Of a stretch of DNA of 64,000 nucleotides, positions 22,001 through 33,339 are shown piece by piece (within the stretch, counting starts at the first letter, position 1; each line of letters starts with the position of its first letter). Location of the stretch: contig CM068584.1 in assembly GCA_035048485.1 (NCBI GenBank), forward strand, positions 70,013,407 through 70,077,406, written 5' to 3'. A model generated the notes under the pieces. It did not search any database. It was not told the origin of the DNA and worked only from the letters and a program-made list of their open reading frames with translations. The stretch comes from Pteria penguin. Lineage: Eukaryota > Mollusca > Bivalvia > Pterioida > Pteriidae. The position numbers and the translations under genes were made by a program.

Positions 22001-23189
22001 TTATATGTACTATTATGCACTTTTATAGGCCATATTCTAAGATTTCTAAGGGTCATAACTGAATAACTAACCATTTTGCTTTGCTATAGTGAAATATACC
22101 ACTAAATTCAGTATCGAAATTTGTAAGAGTTATATGCCTTAGTTTTATGCCAATAATATATTATATATTTTCATAATATTCGGGTTTTATGAAATTAATC
22201 AAAGCATCGATAATATGAAATTTGTATTAAAATGTTTATATATCATCAACGAGTTTATTTAATGTTGAGAGAACATGGTATCTTTCTTAGATATGAAATA
22301 TTGATTAGCTTTATTCTTATTCTTAGATTAAAGACCTACATGAATTACGATTTTGGTCTATACTTCATTACTGTATATCTTTATATTTTACAACGATCTG
22401 TGAACGGCTGATTATGTGTCATCATCTAGCAATTTTGGAAGGCTTCTTTGCTTGCAAAGAAGCATACAATGGAAAAATGACAGAAATATAGAACCCTTAT
22501 TTTTAACATTCTAAATGGACATATCTTAGTTGTTATATATGCTAATTGTATGAAACTGTGCATGCATGTCTCAAATTCAGCGAGCACAAAATCATTATGG
22601 TCCATATTCTAAGATGTCTAAGGGTCATTACTAAATAAATAATCATTCAATTTTAATCAAACTTAGCGTGTTTATCATAGATTGTATTTGTCCAATCATA
22701 TCTTTACTTTTATAACAGTTGTCTGAAATGTTTTATGTATTCTACTTTGGCATATAAAATATAGACCATATTGTAAGATTTCTAAGGGTCATTACTCAGT
22801 AAATAATCATTTCATATTAATAAAACTTTGCATGTAAGTCATGAACTATATATCAAACAATACCATAGAATTATATGATTACCATTCTAAAATAATAAGA
22901 CTTTCATCTATGATAAGACTGTACTTTATGCAATTTCATAGGCCATCTTGTTCCATGTTATATTGTTAAGTGCATAGTCTGGGACTGACACATCAATTTT
23001 AAACCTGATGTAATAGAAAATTACAGAGTTATATCCCTTTGACGTTCTAATGTAGATGTAAGTCTTATAACTGATGTAGGTATTAGTAATTCTAGATTGG
23101 TGGTAATATACTGTTTTGGTATTGTTATTGGTATAATTTATGACTTAGATACAAAGTTTTATGAAGATTGAAAGGCTAGTTACTGAGTT
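19022..23189. repeat. M1 satellite module, right arm, with 238-bp terminal repeats
   Basis: The reverse complement of 12953-17118, with the terminal repeats at 19022-19259 and 22952-23189. It contains the ~180-bp array, the TTGGCTGCA minisatellite (21240-21440) and the hairpin near 22439-22460. The left and right arms differ by only scattered substitutions and one-base indels. Confidence 0.88.
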
Positions 23190-23235
23190 AGGGTTAGGGT
23201 TAGGGTTAGGGTTAGGGTTAGGGTTAGGGTTAGGG
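23186..23235 (+). repeat. Interstitial telomeric tract (TTAGGG)x8
   Basis: A perfect run joined directly to the M1 terminal repeat on the left and to TATAGGCATTTTGCGGGAAG on the right. Confidence 0.95.
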
Positions 23236-24218
23236 TATAGGCATTTTGCGGGAAGAGAAGAGAATTTTTCTAAAATAGATATCACGTGACCAGAATGTTC
23301 TCATAAGATTTGTGTAGTAAATTCATATCTGAATGGGCTGTATCTTTTTAATTTGTGAACCAATTTATTTGAACTTGGTCTCATTTTGTAGGCCTACAAA
23401 TATCCTCCTTCTCATGTATTAATGATAAATTCTATATGAAATATTACGCCAGTTTGGATGCAAAACGTCTAATCTTGTATTGTTTCTTGCTCCATTTTAT
23501 AATTTTTTGCACTTTGTTATGATCCAAATGATCACAAATGTTTAAACCGGATAAAACGGTTTAACCCAGGTTCAACCGGTTTAACCCTGGTTAAAACCGG
23601 TTAACCCTTACTCGAAAATTCGTCTTTGTTGTCGTTTTTAGTCCAAATCTGTGTATACGACTGAGGCTCTCGTTGATAACATGTGTTCATATCAATTATT
23701 CAATGAATTTAAAAGTTTATATCTTTGGAAATCATCTTATGTGAATTCTCTGTTCATTTAGTCTATGGATTTAAAGATAGTAATAACAATATTGTTAATA
23801 TTATTATCACAAAAAAGGTAAGATAAAACTATGATATAAATATCTTTATTTAACCAGTTTTCTCTTTGGGTGTGATGCATTTTAAATGTCTTTTTGGATT
23901 GCAATGTAAAATTAGACATTATAAAAAGGGGAAAGAATTTGAATTGTTCCTTATATTGTGGTTATAGCCACGACTATGTGAAACCAGTTACTTTCGATTT
24001 TTGTTTTTAACCGCTGCAATTAAGTTGCGTTTTTAATATTAATTGACCGTCCAAAGTCGGCACCGTAACTCTAGTACAATCAAAATTTTCCAAATGCAGT
24101 CGGTATCGTAAGTCTAAAACAATCGATTATTTTTGTGATTTTTCGATTTCATTATTGTCATGTTTCAAATACATGCCCTTGAACAGTGTGTTCTTCTTTC
24201 TGTAGATTGTCATACACA
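23236..24218 (+). promoter_or_regulatory. E2 upstream region: telomere-side box, TATA-like box, leader intron
   Basis: In order: GCGGGAAG (E2F-like) and TATCACGTGACC (E-box) right after the telomeric tract; AACCGGTT-type words at 23545-23610; a donor AAAAAAG|GTAAGA at 23817/23818; TATAAAAAG at 23920-23928; and an acceptor CTGTAG ending at 24205. Two start models fit: a leader intron of 23818-24205, or TATA-driven initiation near 23950 with short upstream ATGs (for example 24174). Transcript data would decide. Confidence 0.5.
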
Positions 24219-26902
24219 ATGGAGTTAGAGGAACAGACGTTTGAGGATACCGTCTTTGAAAACCTGTCATTTGTTGAAAAAGTGAGACGTTATAACTCAA
24301 CACAAGCATTCTTGAAACGGCAAGATGGTAAAATTTATATGAGATCCACTACTCTAACGCCATCCGAACAGGATACGTGGTTAGAATTTTGTAATGACAT
24401 TGATGGGTGTGTTTGGAACTCCGAGGAGTCCATGCAATATCATTGCCTCTAAGACATTTGACGCTTATGAACAAGGATAATTTTAGCCTTAGACCAGTGA
24501 AAGATATGTTAAAAAAACACTTGGATCTAACATTATTCTCAAAGGTTGACTTAAAGAATTTTAACAACTCCCTTGGATTTCAAATTTTCTATGAAGGCGG
24601 TTGGGAAGGTTGGATAGCTCTTATTCCAGCAGGTGGAAGTGTTATGTATCCGAACGATGTGATAAGGAAAATAACATTCGATGCCTTTGCGGGGATGAAA
24701 CGAGACTTTCGTTCAGAACTATTGGAATTAGCCACCAACAGAATATGCATACAAACTCTGGCCAAACATGACTTGAATGATGTGCATAAACTTTTTGTTT
24801 TACCAGACGATAGAAGCATGATTCTTTTAGCTCTTCAACGAGCTATTGCCAACATAACAATTGGATCCTTTCGTCCTATTATTTTCACCTTTCGCTTTGG
24901 GGAGAAAATGTCAAATGGACTTTCACTTGCTGGATTTGACTTAAGCCTCATCACAAAGGCTACTGTGCATGCAGCCGTTCAGATAAAATCACAATGTGAC
25001 GGTATTGAACTTCTGTGGTCCTTGGACGGTTTGAATAATGTGTCAGGCAGGAGAGGAATCCTAGGTACCTGTCTTTCGTTCAACGATTGTGCAAACTTTC
25101 AATCCAACCTGGATGGACGACCAATGGATATATCTCCAATCTTACGCGAGGTTAGTACGGCTAAGTTAAGATTCGTTCAACTTTATGCAGACATTCCGCA
25201 CAGAAGGCCCCCAGGTCGATACCATCCGGTGTCAGGGGGCATTCTAGCCAGCACATGCATGCATCCTAATTCAGCACGGGCCCTCATGCGTGATGCAGAC
25301 TTATACCTGTCAGCAATAGGCAGTTCTTTGTTATGTCTTCAAAAAAGTTCATGCCGATTAGAAATAGTTGTAGAATCCATTCCGACCATTAATCATTTAG
25401 ATGCCTCAGATTTCATAGACTTTACAAAATTGACAAATCTGTTACAAGAACAGGCCATGATAGTCCCTATACCGAGAATTGTGATTCAGAAAGTTCGAGA
25501 AATTGCCATAGGTTTACTAGATGAACTTCGAAACATTTTTAGTGAAAAGAAACGCACCGTTAACATTGGGGCAACATGGCAGGCTTACCAATTTGAGCTA
25601 GCAATAGAGAAACTTCTCTGGGGTCATCCATTATGTTGGAGAAGCAATCACTATTCTACGCCTTTAGGGCCAGGCGTATTAGGAAACTCGAAAAGCCTCA
25701 CTGATCAGCTCGGATTTTTGGCATTAAGCAATCCCAGAACCGCAACCGAAACCGAATCTACCTTGCCACCACTTGCAATATGGACATGTTCCCCAGACGT
25801 TTGTTTAAGCATCAAACGAGCCGCCGGGTTTGATGATTATATAGATTCCAGCTACAGTGTGATTGGTAGGCGTCTCATAACAGCATTACTTCGAGACTTT
25901 CACGACTTAGGAAAGGCCAAAATATTCTCATCATACGACCAGTTCTTGTATCAGTTACAGAGTGTTAACACTAGATACCCTGTAGTAGGTTCCATCACCA
26001 AAGAAAACTTATGTGACACTCTGACGTATAGGAGAAGGACTGACACCAAAATGGTTTATCCGAAATTGTGTTTAATGATAGAGAATCATAATCTAAACCT
26101 CTTTGAAATATTGTCTGCGGGCCTTGAAGAACTTGGACTTGTTTATTTTCCTGCTCTTACACTTACCACCGGAAAAGACGCAACACTAACTTGGACCTAC
26201 AAAAATAATTATTGGAAAATTATTAACGACAAAAGAATCGAACTAGTCAACAGCCAAACCCTTGATATGATATATAATCTTGTCAAAGGAGATCTCCAGA
26301 AAAGAGACTTAATCTATGTGAGCAAGTTGAAAAAAATAACAGTCCAGTTACCGTGGTTAGACGTCTGTTTACGAAAGCTCAAGACAAAAAATCTTTCTCT
26401 AGACCTGACCGTCACCACTTTGACGTTTGTAAGCTGCATTGCTTTTATGATGGATGGATGGTTTGTCAACTTTGATAGTTTTCCTAAATTGATGCGTGAA
26501 GTGCCTTTGTCTGCCAAGCAATTGCAAAAACTTGAAATACTGTCATGTTATGTATTGCAATCATTTCGATTCAACCAACTGACATTATACCGCCTACATT
26601 GGACCATACCACACAAGTTGATCCAAGAGCGTACCGTTGAAACGAAACGGGATCAAATTGAGGATTCAAACCGCGAGGTCCCTAACTACGAGTTACAAGA
26701 GGAGAATACTCTTAAATTCAGTGATGAACATATTCATGAAGACCAAGACATCGCTCCAAGACGAGAAGCAACATGCAGACCGATTAGAATAAATCGTAGC
26801 ACAAAATGGAGTGAAGCAGAAATTGACATTGTGAAGAAGATAAAACTGGTTAAAATCGTACACATAAAGAGATGTATAATGTATATCGTGATAAATGTAT
26901 GA
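24219..26902 (+). pseudogene. E2: copy of the large unknown gene E, frameshifted near its N-terminus
   Basis: The frame starts at ATG 24219. One T is missing from a run near 24413 (GTTTGG where E1 and E3 have GTTTTGG), so the first frame ends at 24452 and the main frame (open from 24407) runs to TGA at 26900-26902. Otherwise the ~894-codon gene is open and complete at its 3' end. The body is a mixed sequence without a family I recognise. The C-terminal ~90 residues are charged and end in a K-W-S-E-A-E-I-D segment resembling a Myb/SANT first helix. Neighbours are a telomeric tract 1 kb upstream and the TTAACCCC array downstream. Confidence 0.82.
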
Positions 26903-27500
26903 CTGAAAACATTCCATTCAGGACATTTAAATCCTTTCAATTGAAGCTGTATAAAGTTTAGATAAATGATATTTGACTTTAAGAATTTTAGCACGATTGT
27001 AGTAATTGTTTGAACTATAATACAATTAGTATGGTATCGATATCTGTGTTTTGATTAATATCTATAAAGGAATGATATATGTATTTCGTCAATCTTTACT
27101 TGAATCAATGTAAGTTCTAGTAGTTATATTAATATTATAATACACATCTGGTGTTTACCTTTTATACTTCTATGATTAAATTTAATACAGATGACATTGA
27201 TTCAAGGCAAGGTTTATGAAATAATTATTAACGGGATATACAGCTTTAAGGAGGATACCAACTTAAGATGAAAAAGGACCAATGCTGAGATGTAATGTCA
27301 GACATAACCTTTACGAAATCCATTCTTTATCTCTTTATGCACTGACTTCATCAAAAGAGGACTTTAACAATAGACATACCAAATGTAGCCTGTGTGTATC
27401 AAGAGTTTGAGAAAGGGTTTAAGCAGGATATTAGAAGTATTCCCCGGAACTCGAAAGCAAATATCACATATGAAAAAGAAATTTAAGCGATGGTTACAGT
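26903..27500 (+). other. 3' flank of E2, with possible C-terminal extension and poly(A) signal
   Basis: From about 26868 the next frame reads on to TAG at 26959-26961 and includes Y-N-V-Y-R-D-K-C and I-P-F-R-T-F-K-S-F-Q-L-K-L, which look like helices 2 and 3 of a SANT-type fold. A one-base shift shared by E1, E2 and E3 separates it from the annotated frame. ATTAAA at 27175-27180 may serve polyadenylation. Otherwise nothing is seen. Confidence 0.4.
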
Positions 27501-29176
27501 TATTTTTAACCCTTGAAGTTTGACCTTCGGGGTTAAAAATGTTGACCCTTGGGTTCAAAATGTTTCCAACGGTTTCAACATTTTTAACACTTTGGGTTAA
27601 AAAATTGACTCTTGGGGTTAAAACGTTTGACCCTTTTTAACCCTTGGGGTCAAATTGGGGTTAAAAAGTTTGATCCTTTTTTAACCCTTGGGGTTAAAAA
27701 GTTTGACCCTTTTTAACCCTTGGGGTTAAAAAGTTTGACCCTTTTTAACCCTTGGGGTTAAATTGGGGTTAAAAAATTTGACCCTTTTTAACCCTTGGGG
27801 TAAAATTGGAGTTAACAAAGTTTTAACTTTTTTAACTCTTGGGGTTAAATTGGGGTTAAAAAGTTTGACCCTTTTTAACCCTCGGGGTTAAATTGGGGTT
27901 AAAAAGTTTGACCCTTTTTAACTCTTGGGGTTAAATTGGGGTTGAAAAGTTTGACCCTTTTTAACCCTTTGGGTTAAATTAGGGTTAAACAATTTGACCC
28001 TTTTTAACCCTTGGGGTAAAATTGGAGTTAACAAAGTTTTAACTTTTTTAACTCTTGGGGTTAAATTGGGGTTAAAAAGTTTGACCCTTTTGAACCCTCG
28101 GGGTTAAATTGGGGTTAAAAAGTTTGACCCTTTTTAACTCTTGGGGTTAAATTGGGGTTGAAAAGTTTGACCCTTTTTAACCCTTTGGGTTAAATTAGGG
28201 TTAAACAATTTGACCCTTTTTAACCCTTGGGGTTAAATTGGGGTTAAAACGTTTGACCATTTTTAACACTTGTGGTAAAATTGGGGTTAAAAAGTTTGAC
28301 CCTTTTTAACCCTTCGGGTTAATTTGGGGTTAAAACGTTTGACCCTTTTTAACCCTTGGGGTCAAATTGGGGTTAAAAAGTTTGATCCTTTTTTAACCCT
28401 TGGGGTTAAAAAGTTTGACCCTTTTTAACCCTTGGGGTTAAATTGGGGTTAAAAAATTTGACCCTTTTTAACCCTTGGGGTAAAATTGGAGTTAACAAAG
28501 TTTTAACTTTTTTAACTCTTGGGGTTAAATTGGGGTTAAAAAGTTTGACCCTTTTGAACCCTCGGGGTTAAATTGGGGTTAAAAAGTTTGACCCTTTTTA
28601 ACTCTTGGGGTTAAATTGGGGTTGAAAAGTTTGACCCTTTTTAACCCTTTGGGTTAAATTAGGGTTAAACAATTTGACCCTTTTTAACCCTTGGGGTAAA
28701 ATTGGAGTTAACAAAGTTTTAACTTTTTTAACTCTTGGGGTGAAATTGGGGGTAAAAAGTTTGACCCTTTTGAACCCTCGGGGTTAAATTGGGGTTAAAA
28801 AGTTTGACCCTTTTTAACTCTTGGGGTTAAATTGGGGTTGAAAAGTTTGACCCTTTTTAACCCTTTGGGTTAAATTAGGGTTAAACAATTTGACCCTTTT
28901 TAACCCTTGGGGTTAAATTGGGGTTAAAACGTTTGACCATTTTTAACACTTGTGGTAAAATTGGGGTTAAAAAGTTTGACCCTTTTTAACCCTTCGGGTT
29001 AATTTGGGGTTAAAAAGTTTGACCCTTTTAACCCTTGGGGTTAAATTGGGGTTAAAAAGTTTGATCCTTTTTAACCCTTGGGGTTAAATTGGGGTTAAAA
29101 AGTTTTACCCTTTTTAACCCTTGGGGTTAAATTGGGGTTAAAAAGTTTGACCCTTTTTAACCCTTGGGGTTAAATT
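27500..29176. repeat. TTAACCCC minisatellite, expanded copy
   Basis: The same ~43-bp units as at 7728-8640, but about 1.65 kb long. Internal multi-unit blocks are repeated, for example the variants GGAGTTAACAAAGTTTTAAC and TTAGGGTTAAACAATTTGAC recur several times in the same order. This indicates tandem expansion of a higher-order unit. Confidence 0.9.
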
Positions 29177-29198
29177 GGGGTTAGGGTTAGGGTTAGGA
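29177..29198 (+). repeat. Interstitial telomeric tract (TTAGGG)x3, M2/M3 border
   Basis: Short TTAGGG run followed by ATAAGGGCATTATGCACC, as in the mirrored 7713-7734 and at 41080-41099. Confidence 0.85.
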
Positions 29199-29483
29199 TA
29201 AGGGCATTATGCACCTTGAGAAGCGAATTTTCTAAAAATAGATGAGAAAGGGCAAAGATAACTGACTAAGTCTTAGGACATTAAACACAACAGGATAGCA
29301 AGTAAAATGTAGACATAAAATGACACCACAATGATATTGTACACAGTCGAGAAGAGTCACACATGAGCTTGACCAAGTGAAGTCCAGTATTAATCTTTAA
29401 TAACACCTATAATTCAAAGTATGACATGACTTATGTATCGAGACTTCAAAGAGAGTTGCACCATGAACAACGGATATAATTGG
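29199..29483. other. M3 proximal unique segment, no gene seen
   Basis: A telomere-flanking box (AGCGAATTTTCTAAAAATAG) followed by AT-rich single-copy-looking DNA without supported genes. Confidence 0.4.
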
Positions 29484-29489
29484 CAATAA

Positions 29490-29535
29490 GGACCAGACAT
29501 GCATTTTTCGGGTAAAAAACCAATAACTTTGAAAT
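29490..29535 (-). ncRNA. Degenerate hammerhead ribozyme (copy B dimer partner)
   Basis: On the complement it keeps ACCCGAAA, ATGCATGTC and TGGTCC but lacks CTGATGA. It is the mirror of 7376-7421. Confidence 0.6.
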
Positions 29536-29711
29536 CTGAGGATTTGGAAAACTCTAAAAAGTAATACATCAACGGAACTTTACCGTGAAACTTGGCTTTA
29601 TGTGCCCTCGGGTGCTAACAGTCCACCAGCAGTGACATTTACCAAGTAATACAAAAGCATCGAAATTTCAAAGAGATATGCACCATAAACAACGGATATA
29701 ATTGACTATAT

Positions 29712-29756
29712 GGACCAGACATGTATGTTTCGGGTAAAAACCCTCATCAGTGATCC
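29712..29756 (-). ncRNA. Type I hammerhead ribozyme (copy B)
   Basis: On the complement: GGATCA, CTGATGA, GGGT-TTTT-ACCC, GAA, ACAT/ATGT, C (29718), TGGTCC. All core residues and helices are preserved. It sits between the degenerate copy and the ~217-bp repeats, on the strand opposite to the coiled-coil gene. Confidence 0.88.
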
Positions 29757-29769
29757 TACATGAATAACA

Positions 29770-30715
29770 AAATTGTATCTATAATACTTACTGAGATATT
29801 GACTGAGACATAAGATTCACTTTTACATCCAATTGACGCAAATTGATTAAACCTTAATTCCGATTTATATCTAATAACATACTTATTTTTAAAAACATGT
29901 TCCTATAAGAAATTCTTTATCAATATCAAAGTGTTATATATCATTGGAAAGGTCTTGATCTCTTCTAAATATCCATATAAATCTAAAAATTCTATCGATA
30001 ATACTTACTGAGATATTTACTGAGGCGTATCAACCCGTTTTACATCCAATTGAAGCAAATTGATTACACCATAATTCCGATTTATACCTAATTACATACC
30101 TATTTTTAAAAGCATGTTCCTATAAGAAATTCTTTATCAATATCAAAGTGTTATATATCATTGGAAAGGTCTTGATCTTTTCTAAATATCCATATAAATT
30201 AAATTTTTTTTATCTATAATACTTACTGAGATATTTACCGAGGTGTATCACCCAGTTTTACATCCAATTGAAGCAAATTGATTATACCTTAATTCCGAAT
30301 TATACCCTATAACATCCTAATTTTCAACACGATGTTTCTATTAGAAATACTTTACTTATATCAATGTGCTATACACCATTGAAAAGGTCAAGATTTCTTC
30401 TAAATATCGATATAAATTTAAACATTCTATCTATAATAATCGCTAAGATATTCACTGAGGCATATGGCTCACCTTTACATCCAATTGAAGCAAATTGATT
30501 ACCTCTTAATTCCGATGCATTTCCAATAACACACCTATTTTAACACACAATTTCTATCAGAAATCCTTTACTAATATTAATATTCTATACATCATTAGAA
30601 AGGTCTTGAAGTCTTCTAAATATGGATATCAATTATAAATTTTTACCTATTATAGTTACTGAGATATCATCCGTTAAAGATGGCTCATTTTCCAAATCCA
30701 ATTTGTGCAAATTAG
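29770..30715. repeat. ~217-bp tandem repeats upstream of promoter B
   Basis: CATCCAATTGAAGCAAATTG-type words start at 29826, 30043, 30261, 30478 and near 30695, so the period is 217-218 bp. The last, most diverged unit abuts the TATA promoter, so the promoter lies at the edge of the array. Confidence 0.9.
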
Positions 30716-30740
30716 TTGAAATTTTCGATCCGCTCCTGAG

Positions 30741-30826
30741 TATAAAAGGAAGCGGTTGACGCGCTACCAGTCATTCATGCGTTGGGATTTACTGTGTGTG
30801 GTTGGAAAATTATTCGCTCTGAGAAG
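30741..30826 (+). promoter_or_regulatory. TATA promoter and first exon of coiled-coil copy B
   Basis: TATAAAAG at 30741-30748, probable start near 30771 (TCATTC), and a noncoding exon ending GAGAAG|GTAAGT at 30826/30827. The arrangement is identical in copies A and C and is matched by the diverged gene D. The spacing fits a Pol II core promoter. Confidence 0.78.
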
Positions 30827-30954
30827 GTAAGTTTCATTTATATTTTATTATCATGTAAATTTAAATGAAAGGTTAATAATTAATTAATTTTATTATTTAT
30901 TTACATTGTGATAAGGTTTAATTTTTAATTAAGTTCTTTAAAAAATTTTTTTTG

Positions 30955-31345
30955 GTTTTTCTTTATTATGTAAAATACGAAAGGAATAGAATTTGGAATA
31001 TTCTATCTGAATGTTGTAAATTGACAGAAATTTTACATTGTTGGCATTTTTTTTCTTTCTTTCTTTTTTTTAATCCGGTCTGTCATGTGAAATACGAAAG
31101 TTTTTTTTTTTCTATGTAAAATACGAAAAGAGTCGAGTATGGAATATTCTATCAGACTATAAATTGACTCAGATTTAAGTTGTTAGAATTTATTGGATCC
31201 GATATGTCATGTGAAATACGAAAGAAATTAAATCTGGAGTATGTTTTATAATAGAGATTGGAACAGATTTAAGTTTAAGTTTATGTTTAAGTGAACAATG
31301 TTTTTTTTTTTATCATCTCTGTCATGTTAAATACGAAAGAAAGCT
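30955..31345 (+). repeat. ATGTGAAATACGAAAG repeats downstream of promoter B
   Basis: Several copies of TCATGTGAAATACGAAAG or TGTAAAATACGAAAG spaced about 70-130 bp apart, with poly-T tracts. No gene. Confidence 0.6.
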
Positions 31346-31539
31346 GTCATACCTTATGCATTGAATGCATTAAGATTTCACTTTAACTTTATTTTATGCA
31401 GATATAGATAGATAATTAGATAGATAGATAGATATTAATATATATCGCGCGCGGGGAGGGGGTGCTGTTTCAACCTTTTCCTATGACTGGTCCTTTGTCC
31501 TTTATAATATTATGGTGTTTAAGAATGGGTTCGAGTTTT

Positions 31540-32035
31540 TTTCATGAAGATAAGAAGATGTAGCACACAAAGCAGAAATATTTGTGAGTATATTTCGATT
31601 TTTGTCGATTTTTTCTGTAGTTCACCGGTGAATCAACAGATTGTGTTGTTAATTTGATGTTGTTTGAACTTTATCCCCAATCCCATGCCCCACTCTAACC
31701 TTACCCACCACCCCGTGTTCTTTGTTGTATATTATTGTTGCATGAACCTAAAGAAGATAGAGATATGCAGCCCGCAAAGCAGAAATGGTGAGTATATGTC
31801 GATTTTTGTCGATTTTCCCTGTGGTTCACGGGTGAATCTACAGATTGTGTTGTTTATTTCCTTCAGCCCCTCCCTTTCTCTGGCCCATTCCATGACCCAT
31901 CCCAATGCCCATTCTTAGAGCTTATCTCTGACGGTAATTTTGAGAAGAAGATGACAGATCATAGATTCATAGGGTAAGTCTACATAAGTGAATCTATGCG
32001 TAAAATGCAGCCCGCTATGGCGTAAACTCAAGTAA
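31540..32035 (+). repeat. Tandem leader-exon repeat (copy B)
   Basis: Three ~200-240 bp repeats with CTGTAG-like acceptors (one at 31615-31620), TTCACCGGTGAA palindromes, GCAGCCCGCAAAGCAG and donors (GTGAGT at 31788, GTAAGT near 31974). An 84-codon ORF inside crosses these splice signals and is not called. Confidence 0.5.
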
Positions 32036-32988
32036 GTATTAATTTGTTTGGTAGCAAAAAAACAAACTACCATACGTGTACTTATTTTAGCGCAACCAAA
32101 TTTTAGTGGAAGCATAGCTAAAATGCCAAATGGCGTATTAGCGTACTCATAAATTAGTACACTTATCTTATTTTCCAGAATAATTATTTAGAGAAGCTTT
32201 AAATTACCGCAATTTCGGAAGCGCTCTTTCGATTAAAATATGAATCCCGCTAAAATAAGTACACATAAAGTATCTTGATGAGGCTCTCAGAAGTAAGTTA
32301 GATCTTTGGCAGATAGCACCAACTTAAGACACAACTTACGTCTAAGCACACGCCTAAGCCAAAGCCTCAGCCCAACCAAGCCCCAGCCACTAAAGCTTAT
32401 AATTTATGTCTCGATACATTATTGGGCTTTAGATCGCAACAGTCATGTGATATAAGCTACTTTCGTATTTTGCTTAAATAATGTAAAAGGAGCTGTTATA
32501 TGTTCAAACCTTTTTAATATAGCAACTATCCCGTCAATATCATATAAAAAGTCATAACAACTGCTGATATGTGCAATCTTTAATTAGCAAGAGTTCTTTC
32601 CTATAAAGAACATTCTCAGGATTTACACCATTCTTTATTATATCCTTAGTGTTGTCCCTGCATGCTATCAAGTACATAGCCTCGTCATCCTGAAATCAGA
32701 ATGTGCCAAAGGTCTCATATCTCTAGATATAGCTTACTATGATGAAATGCATTCACAGTACCGTTTTTGTATTGACAACGACAATTACTGAGTCACGCAA
32801 ATGGTGAAATTAACTTATTTACGGTGCCACCCCACCCCAAATCTATCGTGCGAACAGTGTAATTGATTAAAGGCACATTTAAATATGTGTAAATATATCC
32901 CCATATACAGAGACTTATTTTATGAAAAACCATCTCTTTACTATAAAGAATAACACCAATAGATAAAAAAACACATTTAAAGAAAAAT

Positions 32989-33022
<34 letters not shown>

Positions 33023-33060
33023 TAGTAAATGAATTTAGAAAGGAAAGATGAAAGAAAGTA
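32036..33060. other. Intron-like DNA; holds (ATCA)n at 32988-33020
   Basis: AT-rich, no convincing gene. On the complement a TTTCAG acceptor near 32690 could begin a second exon of ORF F. Compared with copy C, copy B lacks about 15 bases near 32176. Confidence 0.4.
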
Positions 33061-33074
33061 TTAAGTCAACTTAC

Positions 33075-33293
33075 CTAACAGTAGGATTTCGTGATAATCA
33101 ATTTACTCCTACAGAAGCTCAAGACTTGTTGATAATCATTGTGTGACCAAAATCCGAAACCTGAGTGTCCATATATATTGATTGTGCAGGCATCTATAAA
33201 CCTGTTGCTAATATATTCCTCGACGATAGGAAAGTCAGATGAATCATCAAATATCATCAGAAACATTGGAAGGAAGTCGTGAGATTCCGCCAT
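33075..33293 (-). CDS. Small ORF F (copy B), antisense to the coiled-coil gene
   Basis: The same 72-codon ORF as at 3578-3796. The ATG is embedded in AAACATGGCGG and the stop abuts a GTAAGT donor. In this copy the frame is also open upstream to an earlier ATG at 33338, but that part is telomere-repeat-like, so the conserved downstream ATG is preferred. Function unknown. Confidence 0.35.
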   Translation of the reverse strand: MAESHDFLPMFLMIFDDSSDFPIVEEYISNRFIDACTINIYGHSGFGFWSHNDYQQVLSFCRSKLIITKSYC

Positions 33294-33339
33294 GTTTTTA
33301 CTTAGTTTGACACGTGTTAACCCTAACCCTACGGTCATC

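Noticed and set aside
24219..26902. Gene E as a reverse transcriptase, helicase or transposase
   Set aside because: No YxDD, Walker, DDE/D or rolling-circle motifs were found by eye in the three copies; left as unknown.
24219..26902. E as a captured viral gene
   Set aside because: Nothing in the sequence points to a particular virus family; telomere-linked multicopy context alone is not evidence.
27500..29176. CRISPR-like regular repeats
   Set aside because: Units are contiguous variants without unique spacers, in a eukaryotic subtelomere; it is a minisatellite.
31664..31918. 84-codon ORF (also at 4992 and 43563)
   Set aside because: Spans leader-repeat splice signals (donor GTGAGT at 31788) and is not retained in the diverged D leader.
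33237..33290. A further hammerhead core (CTGATGA on the complement within ORF F)
   Set aside because: No matching helix II, GAA and GTC elements follow; chance match within the ORF.
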